Source: Reticulitermes lucifugus (taxonomy: Eukaryota; Arthropoda; Insecta; Blattodea; Rhinotermitidae). From it: 60,051 bases of DNA. Of the stretch, positions 1 through 12,722 are shown in pieces (within the stretch, counting starts at the first letter, position 1; every line of letters starts with the position of its first letter). The stretch is taken from positions 1-60,051 of the forward strand of contig JAKCWW010001238.1 of the NCBI GenBank assembly GCA_026260175.1, in the 5' to 3' direction. The notes under the pieces were generated by a model. It did not search any database. It was given only the letters and a program-made list of their open reading frames with translations, and was not told the origin of the DNA. A program made the translations under genes and the position numbers.

Positions 1-3000
1 TCAGATTGTAGCCCAAGAGTGTTGCTAACCATACGTGCCGCTATATTCAACTTAACATGTACAAGGAAAATGTGAAAAATTATAACGTGAAAAGTGTGCC
101 AACTATCCCCCCTCTCCCCTACTGGTAACGACGGACTCCAAGAACCGCACTTCATTTACCCTCTGATAATAGGCGACGTTGACTTAAATAATGTATACAA
201 ACGCTTGGGAACATCCTCACAGAGGATACGTCACATATACGTTATGTACGAAGTTAATTTAGCTGATGATCTTCAAGATAATTATTGTTTTTATTAGAGA
301 ATCAACTAACATTAATAAATATTTTCTTCGACGAAATTTTTAGCTCTTTAATGTTAAACCACATGAACATATGATTATCACGGCCCAATAAGTGGTTAGA
401 AACCATACGGATATAAAGTTTAACGGAGACATTTCTAATGATGTTTGTGAAGTCGTAACAGGCTTGAGCATAATTCGTGAAGTGCTGAATACAAAGGTTA
501 ACTTGAGGCTTCATTTGTCGTGAACAGGGACGTAACGAAACTCCATTTTACAGGGATAATGTTTGCCAGTTTGTAAACGCGTTGAGTTAAATTAATGCTG
601 CAAAATAGCTATGCTTAAATGTGAAAGCTTCATGAAGTTCTTAACACTACATATACAATGTCACAGTTCGGCATGTGATGAGAAGCGATTACAAATTCAC
701 CGCCGAGCACCTTCAGCCACTTGTTTGAAGTTGTCACAGGGAACGTTCATTAAGTCACTTGCACGTCGCAGATATTATCCTGTTGTGACAGTGCAATGAT
801 CTCAAATGTCGGAAATTAAAATCCCTGAAGGTTTAAGAGGACGCCCCGTTATAATGCCTCGCCCTATTTTAATTCACACTATCCCCTCTTGTATATGACC
901 AGTGCCCTGTGATATCACTTGACAGTTGACAGTTTTTGAAAGATTTAATGAACAAAAGACGGTGTATGGGTTAAACAAAAGCTTCTGTCAACTAATATTA
1001 AAAATAACGGTGTTGACAATACTCGATCCTTAAGCATTTTGATTTACGGGCGGGAATTCTTAATCGGTTCTTCTTAGCTTTAATTAGTTCTCTATATCCA
1101 TTGAAAACCCATTCATAAGAGCATTTATTCTCGTAAGTAAGAACAAGAATCCGATTAAAAAGACAGTACTTTCTTTAAATGTAAACGGGGTGATGAAGAT
1201 GCGTCCTGTAAGTGAAAAAAGAATACAAGGCAGTGAAAAGATTTAAAGAGAAGATTACATTCATGTACTCCTTAGCTTCATTCATCAATCATACCTCATG
1301 AATGGGACCTATGTTTAAGAGAACAGATAATCTGTGGAGTAAGTAAGGTATTTTCACATGCACTGCCTATAAGAAGGATAGTTTGCATGTATGTACCAAT
1401 TTTACGACTCCTTGTTTAAAAAAGTGTTGCAGTTTCACTGATGTAGATGCTGTGCTTTTGGTTAAAAGGCCCTCACATTTTTTTCAGATTTATAGCTGGA
1501 ATTTATAATTTCGAAAACAGTTTTTAAAATCAAGGAGCGTTATTTTTTAAAAACACTTGTGTGGTGCAAAAATTTTTTTTTTTGCTAAATAATAAATAAA
1601 ATAAAGGATTGTATAGCAAAGTTTTCCATGTGACTGTTTTGATTCAGGCTCCTTCATGGGGACCCAACAACGATCGCGCGTCTGATCAAGAAATTTCCCC
1701 TTTTTTCTGGACTCCGAAGGTTAATTTCCGTTTTCACAAGAGCCTGACGGTGATCCCTATCAGTTTCAATTATTCAAATTGAGTAATTCGCCGTGTACTA
1801 TTTGAGAATATAGCTCTTTACAGAAAGACTTCTAATTCTAACCTCATATATGGGACCACTTCGTAAAGTTAAGCAAGTTACGCAGATCGACATCATGCAT
1901 GGATTAACAAAAAAACCAGAGATCTTAGTTTATCGCCGTGGTACATACTAGATTAAGTCCGAAAAATTTACATCGAGACAGTGAGAGTTTGGTTTACTTT
2001 TCAAGACAGTATTTAACCATTCAGAGCTGAAAGAAAATAAAGGCCATCACTAGTAAACACGAAATAAAGTACGTTCTCGATCTTCGTAGACTTACAAGAT
2101 AGCAGAAGCATATAAAGTTGTTTTACCTAATTGAAGTGTATTACGATTTATAAGCCCATATAGCATATTTGCTAATTTCTCCGAACAAACCCACCTATGA
2201 GGAACAAGCAACAGAGCAAATCACAGTCGACAATTTAATAACTATTACGCCTTATAAATATCGTGTATATAACTAGAAGCCTGTTTCAGTTCTCTAAGAT
2301 TTAAAAGTGACATTACTGCACTGAACCCTGATGTTCATTGCCGTGTTCACAACAGCCTGCTAACTGCCCGTATTCTGAACCAGATGACTCCAGTCTACAA
2401 TCTCATATCATATTTCTTATGACATCTTAATATTAACACCTCATCTACGTATACCTGCATACAAACCCAGTATTTTAAAGAAAGCATGAAAACTTTGGTG
2501 AAAGGTGTCTGCTCCGAATATCGATTCCAGCAAGTACTAATACTAATATATAAGTACTAATACACAACAAAGTTCCATCAAATTTCTTCACATAAGATCA
2601 GTTATATACATGTACTGTGTACATGGCACAGTCCCGTTTTCAATATTTCTGAATCTCGTTCGTGAACAGTGGCTGAGACGCCTTGGCCGAGGGAGTCATT
2701 ATAGTTTATTATAAGACAGAATACACCCAATTGGATAGGGGCCTATATCAAGGAGTATCGACAGAGTTTGTGTGATCTTTGGTCCGAAATAAGCTTAGGA
2801 GTAGAGAAGTAAAAGTAACTCCTTATTACTTGAAACACGAAATTCTCGAGATATTATATCCAGTAACCACGCCTGTCAATCAGATCTGATTATAAAGCGA
2901 AAAGCTTGAATAAAAAATCAGTGAGGAATCAGAGCCTGTTGGTTTTAGACACGAGAGAAGATTCGTGGGTTAGCGAAGACGAGTAGACCGGGGTATTTCG

Positions 3001-3802
3001 TGCATTATAGCCGCGGCTTTCACTCGCTTCCAGCTGTTCTTTCTCAAATTCACCCCGGCATGAAAACCGTTTTAATCTGCTACTACATTGCTAGGCTTCG
3101 CCCCCTCTCATTATTCCCCCATTTCTTGCTGCTTGATACTTTCCTCTTTCTCATTCCATGAGATTTTCGTCTTCCCCACGTGCACATCTCATTTCCTTCA
3201 GTCACGCGATGAAAACTTTTCCTTTACATTCTTTTTGCTCCACTTCAAATTTTTCATACTTCGCCTTGCTACATCCTGTGGTCTCTCTGGGAGTACTACC
3301 GAAGAGACAACAAGTACATTATCTTGTCCTAAATCGCATTTCCAGTGTCGCCTTTGTGTAATTTGGCATGAAATGTGTTTTTGAAGGTAGTTTAATAACC
3401 CAACATCGTCAAGTTGAGTTAGTGCAAATGTAGCGAACGTGAATGTAGCTTAAACGGAACAAATTTCACAGTAAATCATGGGTTTCTTTAGACACTGGAT
3501 CATAGACGAGCACTTACAAGTATTTCACTTGCAACTGCACCTTATAACACACATACAAACATATCATGTTTTCTTTTAATATTTTATACCTTGCAGAAGC
3601 ACCGTGTGGAAACGAAATTACTCTATCCTAAAGAAGGAGAGAGCATGTTCCTAACAAAAGTCCGACAGCGTCTACCAAACTAAAAGCATCACATTTTAAA
3701 AGACAGTAATCTTCACAGTCACAGTATTTTACAGGTAACACCCACCGACCATTATTTTTTTTCAGATTAATTAGTCAGTAAAATCCAAGCATTCGTCTCG
3801 AT
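1..3802. other. AT-rich non-coding stretch, nothing identified
   Basis: I see no recognisable gene or repeat here. Open frames are short, AT-driven and without domain-like composition. The 98-residue plus frame at 3088-3384 is rich in Phe, Ser and Cys, and a second frame overlaps it, which is typical of a chance frame. The stretch is probably intron or intergenic DNA. Confidence 0.5.
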
Positions 3803-4205
3803 CAGTGCTTCTCAAACTTTTTTCTCACGTACCAATATCGCAATACAAAACATAAGCGCGTATCACAAGGTACTGCAAATATTAATGCCTACTTTCAGGA
3901 TACTGGTCTTCCGGGATGTTACGCTGGTTAGCAGGTGAAAATCTCAAATTTCGCGGTTTCTACTTTTCTAATTTGACGCTACTAGACGACAAAGAGGAGT
4001 CTGTATTTATATTCCAACAATGAAATGGTATCTTGGTATACACTTTATACATCTACATTTCAACGAATTTAAAACAATTTATAGTGCAAATAACGTTTCT
4101 TAATTTTAATTATTGAAAACAGTATCTAAATTTCTTCACCTACCACCAGGCTAACGTCCGCGTACCATCAGTAGTAGTAGGCGTACCACCGTTTGAAAAG
4201 CATTG
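3803..4205. mobile_element. hAT-like MITE (CAGTGCTTCTCAAA ends)
   Basis: The left end reads CAGTGCTTCTCAAACT. The reverse complement of the right end reads CAATGCTTTTCAAACGG, so the termini form inverted repeats of about 16 bp with CA..TG tips. The inside is AT-rich, about 400 bp, with no coding frame. The 8 bases on each side (GTCTCGAT and GTATGTAC) match at only 4 of 8 positions, so any target duplication is badly eroded. The end sequence follows the CAGTG..TTCTCAAAC pattern common in hAT-derived MITEs. The superfamily is inferred from the ends. Confidence 0.65.
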
Positions 4206-4839
4206 GTATGTACGGACTGGCGAAGACTGTGAAGAGACTAAATCAGGAGAGCTAAACAGCCCAAACGGTACCTAAACCAGAAGCCTCCTTCACATCAATG
4301 TGCAAGGTAACATCAAGTATTAATGATGATGCAAGATACCGTACACCAGGCGCCTTGTTCTGGTGTTACAATTTAACAAATTAACACTTTCATAAAACGA
4401 CTACTGACTCCAGTGTCCAAAACATGTTCCCATGAGTCAATTTGCAACTACCACGCTCGCTTCAGTGACGTTTGTCCGCAAACAGACCTCAGGTCAGCAG
4501 GCACACCCAGTTTTAGTTTCATTCCACACATCTTTCCATTCTTGTATAAAAAGAATAACGGACAGTTCTGAAATAATCTCTCCTTATTTATGATTCACTT
4601 ATCAACACTAATAGTACGTGGTTTCTAATACTATGTTGAATAGCTGATAATGAACTGCAAAGTATAAGATCGGAATTTGTCTGAAGGGACTGAAAAAGAA
4701 CACAAAACGCCTCAACCAAGACAGCTGCGCTAAGACCCTAGATTTTGAATTGAGATTTGCCGAATAAGTTGGTAGGGGGGCAACGCGCTTGACAGTGAAG
4801 TTCGGTAAATTCTGTACTGATATTGGACAGAACTTCCAC
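4206..4839. other. no feature seen
   Basis: Non-coding sequence between the hAT-like MITE and the candidate exon. The open frames reported here run opposite to nothing recognisable and are low-complexity. Confidence 0.4.
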
Positions 4840-5003
4840 CTCATAGAATCCTGCACAGGGATCAGTGTTCCGTTCCTGGGTACTCAGTTCCTTGTAACGT
4901 AACCAAATCCCATTATCCTGTTTGTTGCTGTCGACAGGCACCTCGTCCATTTTGTCCACGTGACAGGAATGAACGCAGAAACGTCTAAGTTCTTCATTTG
5001 CCT
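4840..5003 (-). CDS. candidate internal exon, family unknown
   Basis: On the minus strand an acceptor-like TTTTCTTTTAATTCTAG precedes base 5003. A donor-like GAG|GTGGAAG follows base 4840. The 164-nt open stretch enters in phase 1 and leaves in phase 0, and encodes about 54 residues (ANEELRRFCVHSCHVDKMDE, then VPVDSNKQDNGIWLRYKEL and ending GFYE). Composition is protein-like, charged and with three cysteines, unlike the AT-driven frames nearby. The open frame continues past the donor to an in-frame stop near 4738. I do not recognise the family, and the donor is only moderate. The apparent hydrophobic start upstream begins with GTG, not ATG, so I do not read it as a signal peptide. Confidence 0.25.
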
Positions 5004-5164
5004 CTAGAATTAAAAGAAAAGTCGCAAAGCAAATCACGTAACTCCCTTAAAGTAACGATATAAATTACAGCCCAAAACTCATGTTGCAAATGTCAATGTT
5101 TTGAGCAATTCTCTTTTTCGCGTCCCTTTTCCTCATATCTCTCCATCTATCGCTATGTCTCCAT

Positions 5165-5283
5165 CATCTATTTATCTATCTCGTAACTATCTATCTCGTA
5201 TCTATCTATCTATCTATCTATCTGTCTGTCTGTCTGTCTCTCTCTCTGTCTGTCTGTTTGCCTGTCTGTCCGTCCTTCCGTCC

Positions 5284-5324
<41 letters not shown>

Positions 5325-5325
5325 C
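5165..5325. repeat. compound microsatellite (TATC)n (TGTC)n (TC)n
   Basis: A block of tetranucleotide repeats: TATC units, then TGTC units with a short TC run, then TATC units again to about 5325. The 98-residue open frame across it is a repeat artefact (ILSIYLSVCLSVSL-like). Confidence 0.95.
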
Positions 5326-8300
5326 GTATCATCTACTTTGTCATTTGAAAATCTGTATTTTGCTCCGACAGTACGTAATATTTGTGGCTTTCTATGATTC
5401 TCATAATAATGGTCGATTAGTTTAGTAAAAAGCATGAACAGATCGATTTGTGTAATGGCGATCTAGCGTTTTATTTTCGAGTTAAGGAGAGGATTTTTAA
5501 ATATTTTTTACATTAATTTCAGGAGCCAAAACGTTGATAATTCGAACCTTATTCAACTTTCAATTTTTCGTGCACGGTTCATGTCGTGTATTTTAATTAA
5601 AGCGCAAAATATATCAGAATATATTCTTGGAGACTTTGTCTATTCAAGTTTCACAAACGTAACGCCAAGAACAGAGGCTTAATAGTTTGTATATGAGGCG
5701 CGTAAGAGACTTTACGGTGGATACTTTAGCATGGTGACACTAGCGAGCACAAAACATTTGTTGTTATGCGCCGCCTACGTCCAATAACCCAAAGCAATTA
5801 AGAGCAAATAAAAAGTCAAAAAAGCGTCGAAAATCTAGTGATGAAACAGTAAAAGCAGTTCGTGACATAATCTTCCGTGTCCCGAACGGATTATTTCCCG
5901 GCGCTGTGGTGTCATTATTTCTCTTCTCGCTAGATACCTTGCCTACCCTACCGTTCTGCGCAGGCCACAGGCCTCAATAGAATAATGTGACTGTACATAT
6001 TAACAATGATGTCAGTATAAGAAAAATTACTGAAAACTTTTTCATGTTTGTATCGATATCGTTCTTATTACGTTACGCTATCAAACATCACTAAAACCAT
6101 CAAAACACAACTTCGAAAGGAACTGATAAAGCTCTGGCCCTCCATACGCTTCGACCTGCAGCACGTAAACGTATTTGTAAAAGCACGACGCATATACCAA
6201 TAAAGCTGTGGGATTGGTTATAATATCATGCCTCAGTATATGTGTTAACTTAATATTTCGGTATCATATTATATTTACAGTTCGTGCCTGCCTCTGTGTG
6301 TGAAATGTGCTGAGACCAAACTGAACTAGACACAGTGTCAGTATACGCTGCGAGACGCCGTGTCTTGAGCGCCCCTGATATTCAAACCGCGTTTCACCAG
6401 ATATACACTTCCTTCCAACCCACCAATCCACCTACCCACCACTAACTCAACCTCCCATCTCATACAAACACAACTAACACAGTTGTTTAATTTTTCGTTT
6501 TCTGTTCACGAATCTCGAGAAGACTGGACAATACTGTCCAACAAAGAAAATATTTCAGCAAAATCATTCCAATCGTGGATCTACAAGAAGTTATTCTTCG
6601 CATCCCATTGTGTTCGACTAGGCTTGATCGTCACGAGATGAATGCCATTGGTAGTAATTCACTGACTGTATGTAAATTCGTGCTCTGCACAACCTTGAGC
6701 ACAAGCCCACTGAGAAACAAGCTCCATCTTAATCTACAATTCATTGCTTGACACGCAGAGGCGTAAAATCCACAAGTGATGCATGATCTTCATAGGATTT
6801 TGGCCAATACTCTATACGCATAACTCATTTCTTCTATATGTACAACATAGCCTGCCCATGTATTCCACCTTTAATTTTGATCAACATAATAATATTTAGT
6901 TAAAACAAAAGTACAAAACTCCTCACTATACACTTTTCTATGACATGCTTTAATTCAAGCCCCTTGGGTCTAATTATTGCGTCATAAATGTTCTCCTGAG
7001 CACATGTGCTCGCAAAATCCACAACCTACTCACTTTCCCGTTCCGTAAAGTCACGAGACGCAGTACAAGTCTAAAAAGGGACCCACATTTGCATATGTAA
7101 TTCTCAGCTGGTTCAATTACGATGCAAAGTGTAAATTACTACAAGTGGGAAAAAATTCTATGCAGACTTAGGGAATACTTACCGCCAATCAGGAAACCAC
7201 AAACTGTTAACTAAGCTAAAATCTACGAATCTGCAACTTGAACGGATATTATGAGGGAAATTACCATCATAGGCTACTGTCAGGGTCTTTCACTAGAACA
7301 CAACGCATACCGGAAGCTACGCTTGTCCCAGCAGGCCATTAAATTCCGTCCTCACATTGCCACTTGGAATTCTCTTCACAAACAAGAATTCCACGTGGGT
7401 TAGCCTGAGGTCTATAATTACAAAGATTATAAATGACAGAGAAATTAAGGGCGCGCATAAAGGAATCTTGGTCTTATGCTTCATATGCGTGTTGGTGGGC
7501 GGTTGGAACAGAGAACGGAGGGGCTGCGAAGGCACGCAACTATTTTCAGTGACTGGGTGAGGAATTGTGTCCATTATGATATGACGCGAACTAGAGTGAT
7601 ACAGTACCGCGTCTGAGGGATAATGTGGAACACTGGTCTCGTCATCTTTCTTCGCCCCATTCAAGTATTTGTGTTTCAAGAACTGATTCATGTCGACGTG
7701 ATGAAAACGACTCTTTGCCATAATGTCTCTGCCACATTCTAGTAACAAAATCTGTGTATTCTAGAAAAGAAATTCATGGCTAAATTTGGGTAATTTAACA
7801 CAGATTTCATCTACTATAAACTACTTCATTCTCATCCAAACCTGCAGTTACACACGGCAGAATTCTTGTAATGAAATGAGAAAATTTATTCTTAGCTGTA
7901 ATAGAAATATAGCTACTCCACACAATTCATCCGTGGAGAGAAATGCTTCTAATCTGCTGCTTTTTGACAAGTTAAAAAAGCTCACTGACAAGAATAAAGT
8001 TATGTCACTTCTCGTCATAAACTTTTCCGAGACTGCAATAAAGTGTGTCCTTTCACTGTCAGAAAGGAAGTATCTGTTAAAGATTTTCAGAGAATTTTCA
8101 TTTTATTATGTGCAAAAGAGGGTAATTTTATATTTAAAATTAAAGATTCTACAATTTATAAATTCTGTCACAATGTTTTCAAGGGTATAGCGTGTAACTG
8201 TTAACAGTGCAGAGGCATTAAGCACCGAATAAGGGATACAGAGTTAATTCACTTAAAAGCAACATTTACATCAAAGTTATAGCTACTTAACGCCGTGTCA

Positions 8301-8585
8301 TCATGTTACGACATAAAAATTTAAGTAACTAGTTGCATAATATACTACAATGGCTCAATACATTAAAAACTTTATACCCTGTACGTAAATCGTAAATATT
8401 CCAGCGACAGTGCTGACAAATATTTGCAACGCCTCTGCGTCAAGTGAAGCTCAGGCCTATGTCCAAGCCAAAAGACTTATTCAAATATGAATCGGAACAT
8501 TACAGGCAGTTTCACGACTTTCAGTTTCAAGGTTTATTTCACTTTGTTACGATTCCTAACTCTTCCTATTATTTGTGAATATTAG
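5326..8585. other. no gene identified
   Basis: A long AT-rich stretch. The minus frame at 7317-7748 (143 codons) and the plus frame at 7786-8190 (134 codons) are the longest. The first overlaps an open frame on the other strand, the second is Leu/Ile/Lys/Asn-rich, and neither has a recognisable motif or good splice sites. I found no repeat of a known family. Confidence 0.4.
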
Positions 8586-8594
8586 TTCATAGTA

Positions 8595-8826
8595 GAACTA
8601 GTAATGTCCGTAAGCAAAATTCAAGCGGCCATTTCTCACCCAAGTCTCCTGACTGCCTGCCAGATGGTTCTGGCAGTCTCATCAGGATCGAGCAAAAACT
8701 TGTGCGGTCACTCACTACAGAATGCACATTTACCGACCAGGAAACCTTCGGGATAAAATCCCAAAAATAAGGAGGCTTTGGCCCACCCCGGGCTGTAACG
8801 CCATGGAAGAAGAAGAGGAAGATTAA
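8595..8826. mobile_element. retroposon-like insertion with 9-bp target duplication
   Basis: The 9-mer TTCATAGTA occurs directly on both sides (8586-8594 and 8827-8835). The 232-bp insert is GC-richer than its surroundings and ends on the plus strand with a purine run of GAAGAAGAAGAGG type. Flanking duplication plus a purine-rich tail suggests a target-primed retroposon (SINE or LINE tail). I believe sequence like this (CATGGCGTTACAGCCC on the minus strand) is repetitive in cockroaches, from memory only. Confidence 0.5.
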
Positions 8827-9329
8827 TTCATAGTAACTGAAAACATGTTTCAGACAGTACGATACTAGACTATTCACTCTTACAAACACTTAACAACAAT
8901 ATAGTCATGTCCGTGTCTCTTAAGCTCGATCCACTGGCGGTACAGTAATTAACAGCTGGGTGGAATGCAAGCTCCTGAAAACCAGGGCTCCTTCAGTGAT
9001 TAAAATAATAATACTAAAACGGATATAATTTTAAAACCATACTTCTAGAAAGAAGATATTTAATTTTTAATACCCTGGGGCTAGAGCTTTTATGTCACAG
9101 ACTTACCGGATGGATATAAGAGCCACAATATTGAGACTCACTGGTCTATACGTGTATAGCAAAAGAAGGCGTATTTTTGCTGAATTTTAAAGGTTCTTAC
9201 ATTATTACACTACAGCTCCGTACACACCATGAAATCATGTTGGCAGGAGTGGAGTTATAGCTCCATTCATTCTTAACCTCGGTACTATATATACGGGTGA
9301 GTGGTCAGTTTCATGCCCCCGCGACTTTA

Positions 9330-9490
9330 AAAACGGAATCCTTTGAAATTGAGGTTGCAAGGTTCCACAGTCTGCTTCGACCCTTTGAAGATCGGCTAAA
9401 TCTCTTACCCCTGCCAGGAATCGAACTAGGATTCCTTGAACATCCAGCCCATAGCCTACTCACTATACTGACTATGCTAACCCGCCTCCC
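9330..9490 (-). mobile_element. SINE-B copy (tRNA-derived), partial
   Basis: On the minus strand the head reads GGGTTAGCATAGTCAGTATAG (an A-box-like region), followed by the GTAGGCTATGGGCTGGA module and a B-box-like AGTTCGATTCCTGG. The same order occurs in the copies near 37160, 40978, 50018 and 59985. The 3' part is diverged. Overlapping open frames on both strands here are shadows of the repeat. Confidence 0.7.
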
Positions 9491-9499
9491 ATTTACAAT

Positions 9500-10140
9500 T
9501 TTTAAAACAATACGGTCGTATTTTCTGCGAGGGTGCATTGCTGAAGACCTGGCATAATTCAAAACTCGCACAATTCAAGATTAACATCTCCCATAGGAAT
9601 CAAAGTAAAGTAGGGTGGATCCGTGCTCGCAGCGCATAAATGTACCACCAATGTAGCGTGTTTAAATTGCAAAGTAATTTTTAAACACAAGGATAATAAG
9701 TAAATAATAAAAGGTAATTTAATCTAATTCTGCGCATAAATTGAGACTTTATTAATACTTTATATATCGCAGTATTTCAAATTTGCATAAACTTCCGTCG
9801 CATTGTATTTAAATAAACAAATAAACCGGAAGTTCTATGGAAGTTAATGTTTCATTCCATCATAACCCCTGTGTTAGGGCTTACACTCGTGACGTAACTT
9901 AACGTCGTTGAAATGATTCGTTCCTTTAGAAAAAGTAACGCGAATGTTTATCTCAGCTCCATCTTCCTCGTAATGACAGCCACACTATGTGCGGTGATAG
10001 CCAGTTGTTAAGGTTCACATTAACCCCAGCGAAGTTTATACGTGCGTGCGTTCTGTCGAAGCAGACATGTTGGCGCCCATCTGCTGTATACTCTGTTCAC
10101 AATCCCACAGGCCAGCACGCATGGTAATCACTTCGAAATT
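9500..10140. other. no feature seen
   Basis: AT-rich sequence with no family I recognise. Confidence 0.4.
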
Positions 10141-10474
10141 CAGTAGGGTCCCGAATATCCGACCTTCGGTTACCCGACATTCCGCTTTAGCCGACATACC
10201 CATATGATGCGCTATTTACAAATTCTTGCTGCGCGCGCATGCATATCCGGCCATCCCACTCCCACTCCCACTGCTGCTTTGTCATTGCGTCTCACACCGC
10301 TGTGGACGTATTGGACAATATTTATAAATACACCAAATTTGTACTTCTACAGCAGTTCCATTTAATTTGCGATTTGTTTGGCCCCCACACCAACCATTTC
10401 CGCACTATGCTATATTTTGGGTAATCCGAGCACCTCCCGTTTAGGTCACATAATCGAGACTCTAAAAAGTACTG
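10141..10474. mobile_element. pogo/Tigger-like MITE, diverged
   Basis: It begins CAGTAGGGTCCCGAATATCC and has the repeated ATATCCGAC / TTACCCGACAT / TTTAGCCGACAT pattern of Tigger-like ends. The reverse complement of the right end starts CAGTACTTTTTAGAG and later holds CTCGGATTACCC. The terminal match is short (CAGTA) and imperfect, and no TA duplication is preserved. It has no coding capacity. It ends 15 bp before the next insertion at 10490. Confidence 0.5.
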
Positions 10475-10489
10475 TCATATTCACTCAGG

Positions 10490-10741
10490 CATAGGCGTAA
10501 CTTGGCTTATAACAATGGGGGGAGGGGGAAATGGACCACGTCAAGTCAAGGAGTCAAGTTATAAAGAGGGGAAGATTGGTTTGAAAAAGTCCTTAATATA
10601 CATACACCCCTTCCCCCACTCTCGTCCAAATATTTTATTTGCACCTTCTCAACTCAGTAGCCAAAAACATTTCTTAGGTAGAAAAAAATATTGGGGGGAG
10701 GCGGAATCTGCCCCCCTTGCCTCCCGCAATTTACGCCAATG
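10490..10741. mobile_element. hAT-like MITE with perfect 8-bp TSD
   Basis: The termini are CATAGGCGTAACTTG and, reversed from the right, CATTGGCGTAAATTG. A perfect direct duplication, CACTCAGG, flanks the 252-bp element at 10482-10489 and 10742-10749. CA..TG tips, inverted repeats and an 8-bp duplication fit hAT. The inside has G-rich and C-rich tracts near both ends (GGGGGGAGGGGG left, CCCCCC right) that could pair. There is no transposase frame. The intact duplication suggests a fairly young insertion. Confidence 0.8.
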
Positions 10742-10749
10742 CACTCAGG

Positions 10750-12680
10750 GCAGTATTATGTGTAAGTTATGTCACATGTATGATTTAACTTGTTAGACAG
10801 CATTACATCCGAAAAGAATGGTGAAGAGGAAAACACATATGTATTCGGGAGGTATCAAATTCAAGTCCCAGCCGGGCTATCAGTTATTTGGAATGAGAAT
10901 AATCATCGTTTTAATTCAGTCTTCCTACAATCATAAGCCTGCTACCTTCAAATATGCAACGACCATGTTATTTCAAAATTCTCATCTCCTCATAATTCAT
11001 TATCGTCTTCCCATTGCTTTAGACGAGCAACTAAAACAGTGTGCTCATGAAACCTACGCACAAAATAAATATAAATAAATAAATAAATATATTCTGAGGT
11101 TATAACTATACCTTTTACCATTAATAATTCGCCAGTTCCATTAACAGCATACTCCGTTAAGTAATTCAACAGGAACCTATGTCCTACTTCCAGTTAATTG
11201 TTACATCAAGTTTGTGTTGACCGTAAAATATGTAACATTAAATTCTTGTGTACCTTCCTTGTACTGCTGTGCACCTAATTTTTAAATTGCTTTCCTAGGC
11301 GAAAAGCTCTTCGAAATATAACAATAAAAACCTTTTGTTCTAGTAAAAGCGGAAATGCTTTTGAACAGCTGAATGACTATCAGTTTCGCGATAGGAAGTG
11401 CGACGAATTTAAATAGTAATTTAATACGTTAACTAACCACATGCCCATCGTATGACGGGCTATCGTAATAAACAGGCGATACACAACCGACAAACAACAC
11501 GCATACTCTTACACTAAAAACCAAAGAAATCAATTTCTAACGTCACGCATTAACCAAGCTCTAACCGGGATGTGACGTCATTCACAAACCAAGCTGTAAT
11601 GCAACAATGGCAAACGCGTAATCACGGAAACCCGACGACCACAACAACCAGCGTGTACTCGTATCTCACGGAATCAGTCACTCGCACAAATACAATTATA
11701 CAGAGTGGGCAGGATGGTCAGTAGGTTATACGAGGTTCAAATAAGATCTGCTTTGTAAGATCGGAAAAGTAGAATGCTGGGTTAATCCTTTATTTGTTTT
11801 ACTTTCAACACAAGTACAATTCGCTTAGAAAGTGTTTTCATGTTTTCTGAGATCCTACTGATTATTTCTCTACACATTGCTAACCGAATGGTCCATGCAT
11901 TGGAGAAAAAGCGTGAGGCGGGCACTCAATTTTCTTTCATAATTCAGATGAATGTCACGCTTCGGCATGTTAATATCACATGTCAAAATAATCAAGGCGT
12001 TTATAACCGAAACTAAACAGTTAGGAGGAGTCTCAAGATAAAGAAAAGTCCAAAATCCAAGTTTTGAAGACGGCTTATTTGATGTGTAATTCTACAGTGA
12101 ATACCATCACAGATACACGAAACTAAAGCACGTCATATCAGTTACTGCTGAGAATGTATATTTCCTCTGTGTCAATATTAGGAAAATTTTCTCAGTTTGA
12201 CACTTGATGGGATTTAGCTATAACTCCTGTGGCTTCAATAATAACGGATATCATTTCTGCACCATGTCTTCTAGAACCTTTTGACCTCGTTCTGAGGATG
12301 GGGACAATGCTCCAGTTTATGGTGTTCTCCAACCTCGACAATCTCAGATATTCCTTTCCTGACTCAATGCTATTCTCGGAGATACTGTCTGTAAATGTTG
12401 CTTTAATTGCTATGTTTCTTTCTTCTCACTTTGCGCATTGAATTGCGATCAGCCTTACAGACGAACAGCTCAAGCACGGCAATAAAACTGTTGTAGTTAA
12501 AACAATGATGACGTTCTGACAGCACTAAAATGGAACGCGCAGTAAAACGTAGTGCGCTAACATTACGTACTGTACAAACGAAGAAAAGTAAATAAACTAC
12601 CATCTTTGATTGAAACATCCCGTTGTGACAGATATAAACGAAAATTGATGAAAATTAGTCACAACGCTTCTATATACAGC
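10750..12680. other. no gene identified; short (AAAT)n near 11063-11090
   Basis: AT-rich non-coding sequence. A short AAAT microsatellite lies near 11065. Open frames are short and unremarkable. Confidence 0.45.
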
Positions 12681-12722
12681 TATACTACACGTTTCGGCCT
12701 ATTTTGTCCATCGTTACGTATA
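12681..12722 (-). ncRNA. hammerhead-like motif, core mutated
   Basis: Minus strand: helix I UAUAC (12722-12718) pairs perfectly with GUAUA (12685-12681). Between them are GUAACGA in place of CUGANGA, a helix II GGAC..GGCC region, GAAA (12695-12692), ACGU and the triplet GUA at 12688-12686. Two core bases (C3 and G5) are changed, so cleavage is not expected. It is a fossil of the same family as 36138-36182. Confidence 0.5.

Noticed and set aside
5010..5037. Signal-peptide-like start ahead of the 4840-5003 exon
   Set aside because: The frame begins with GTG, not ATG, and the hydrophobic stretch coincides with the pyrimidine tract of the splice acceptor.
7317..7748. 143-codon minus-strand open frame
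   Set aside because: Composition has no domain-like pattern, another frame overlaps it on the plus strand, and no splice or promoter context supports it.
7786..8190. 134-codon plus-strand open frame
   Set aside because: Leu/Ile/Lys/Asn-rich with AT-driven codons; looks like chance in AT-rich DNA.
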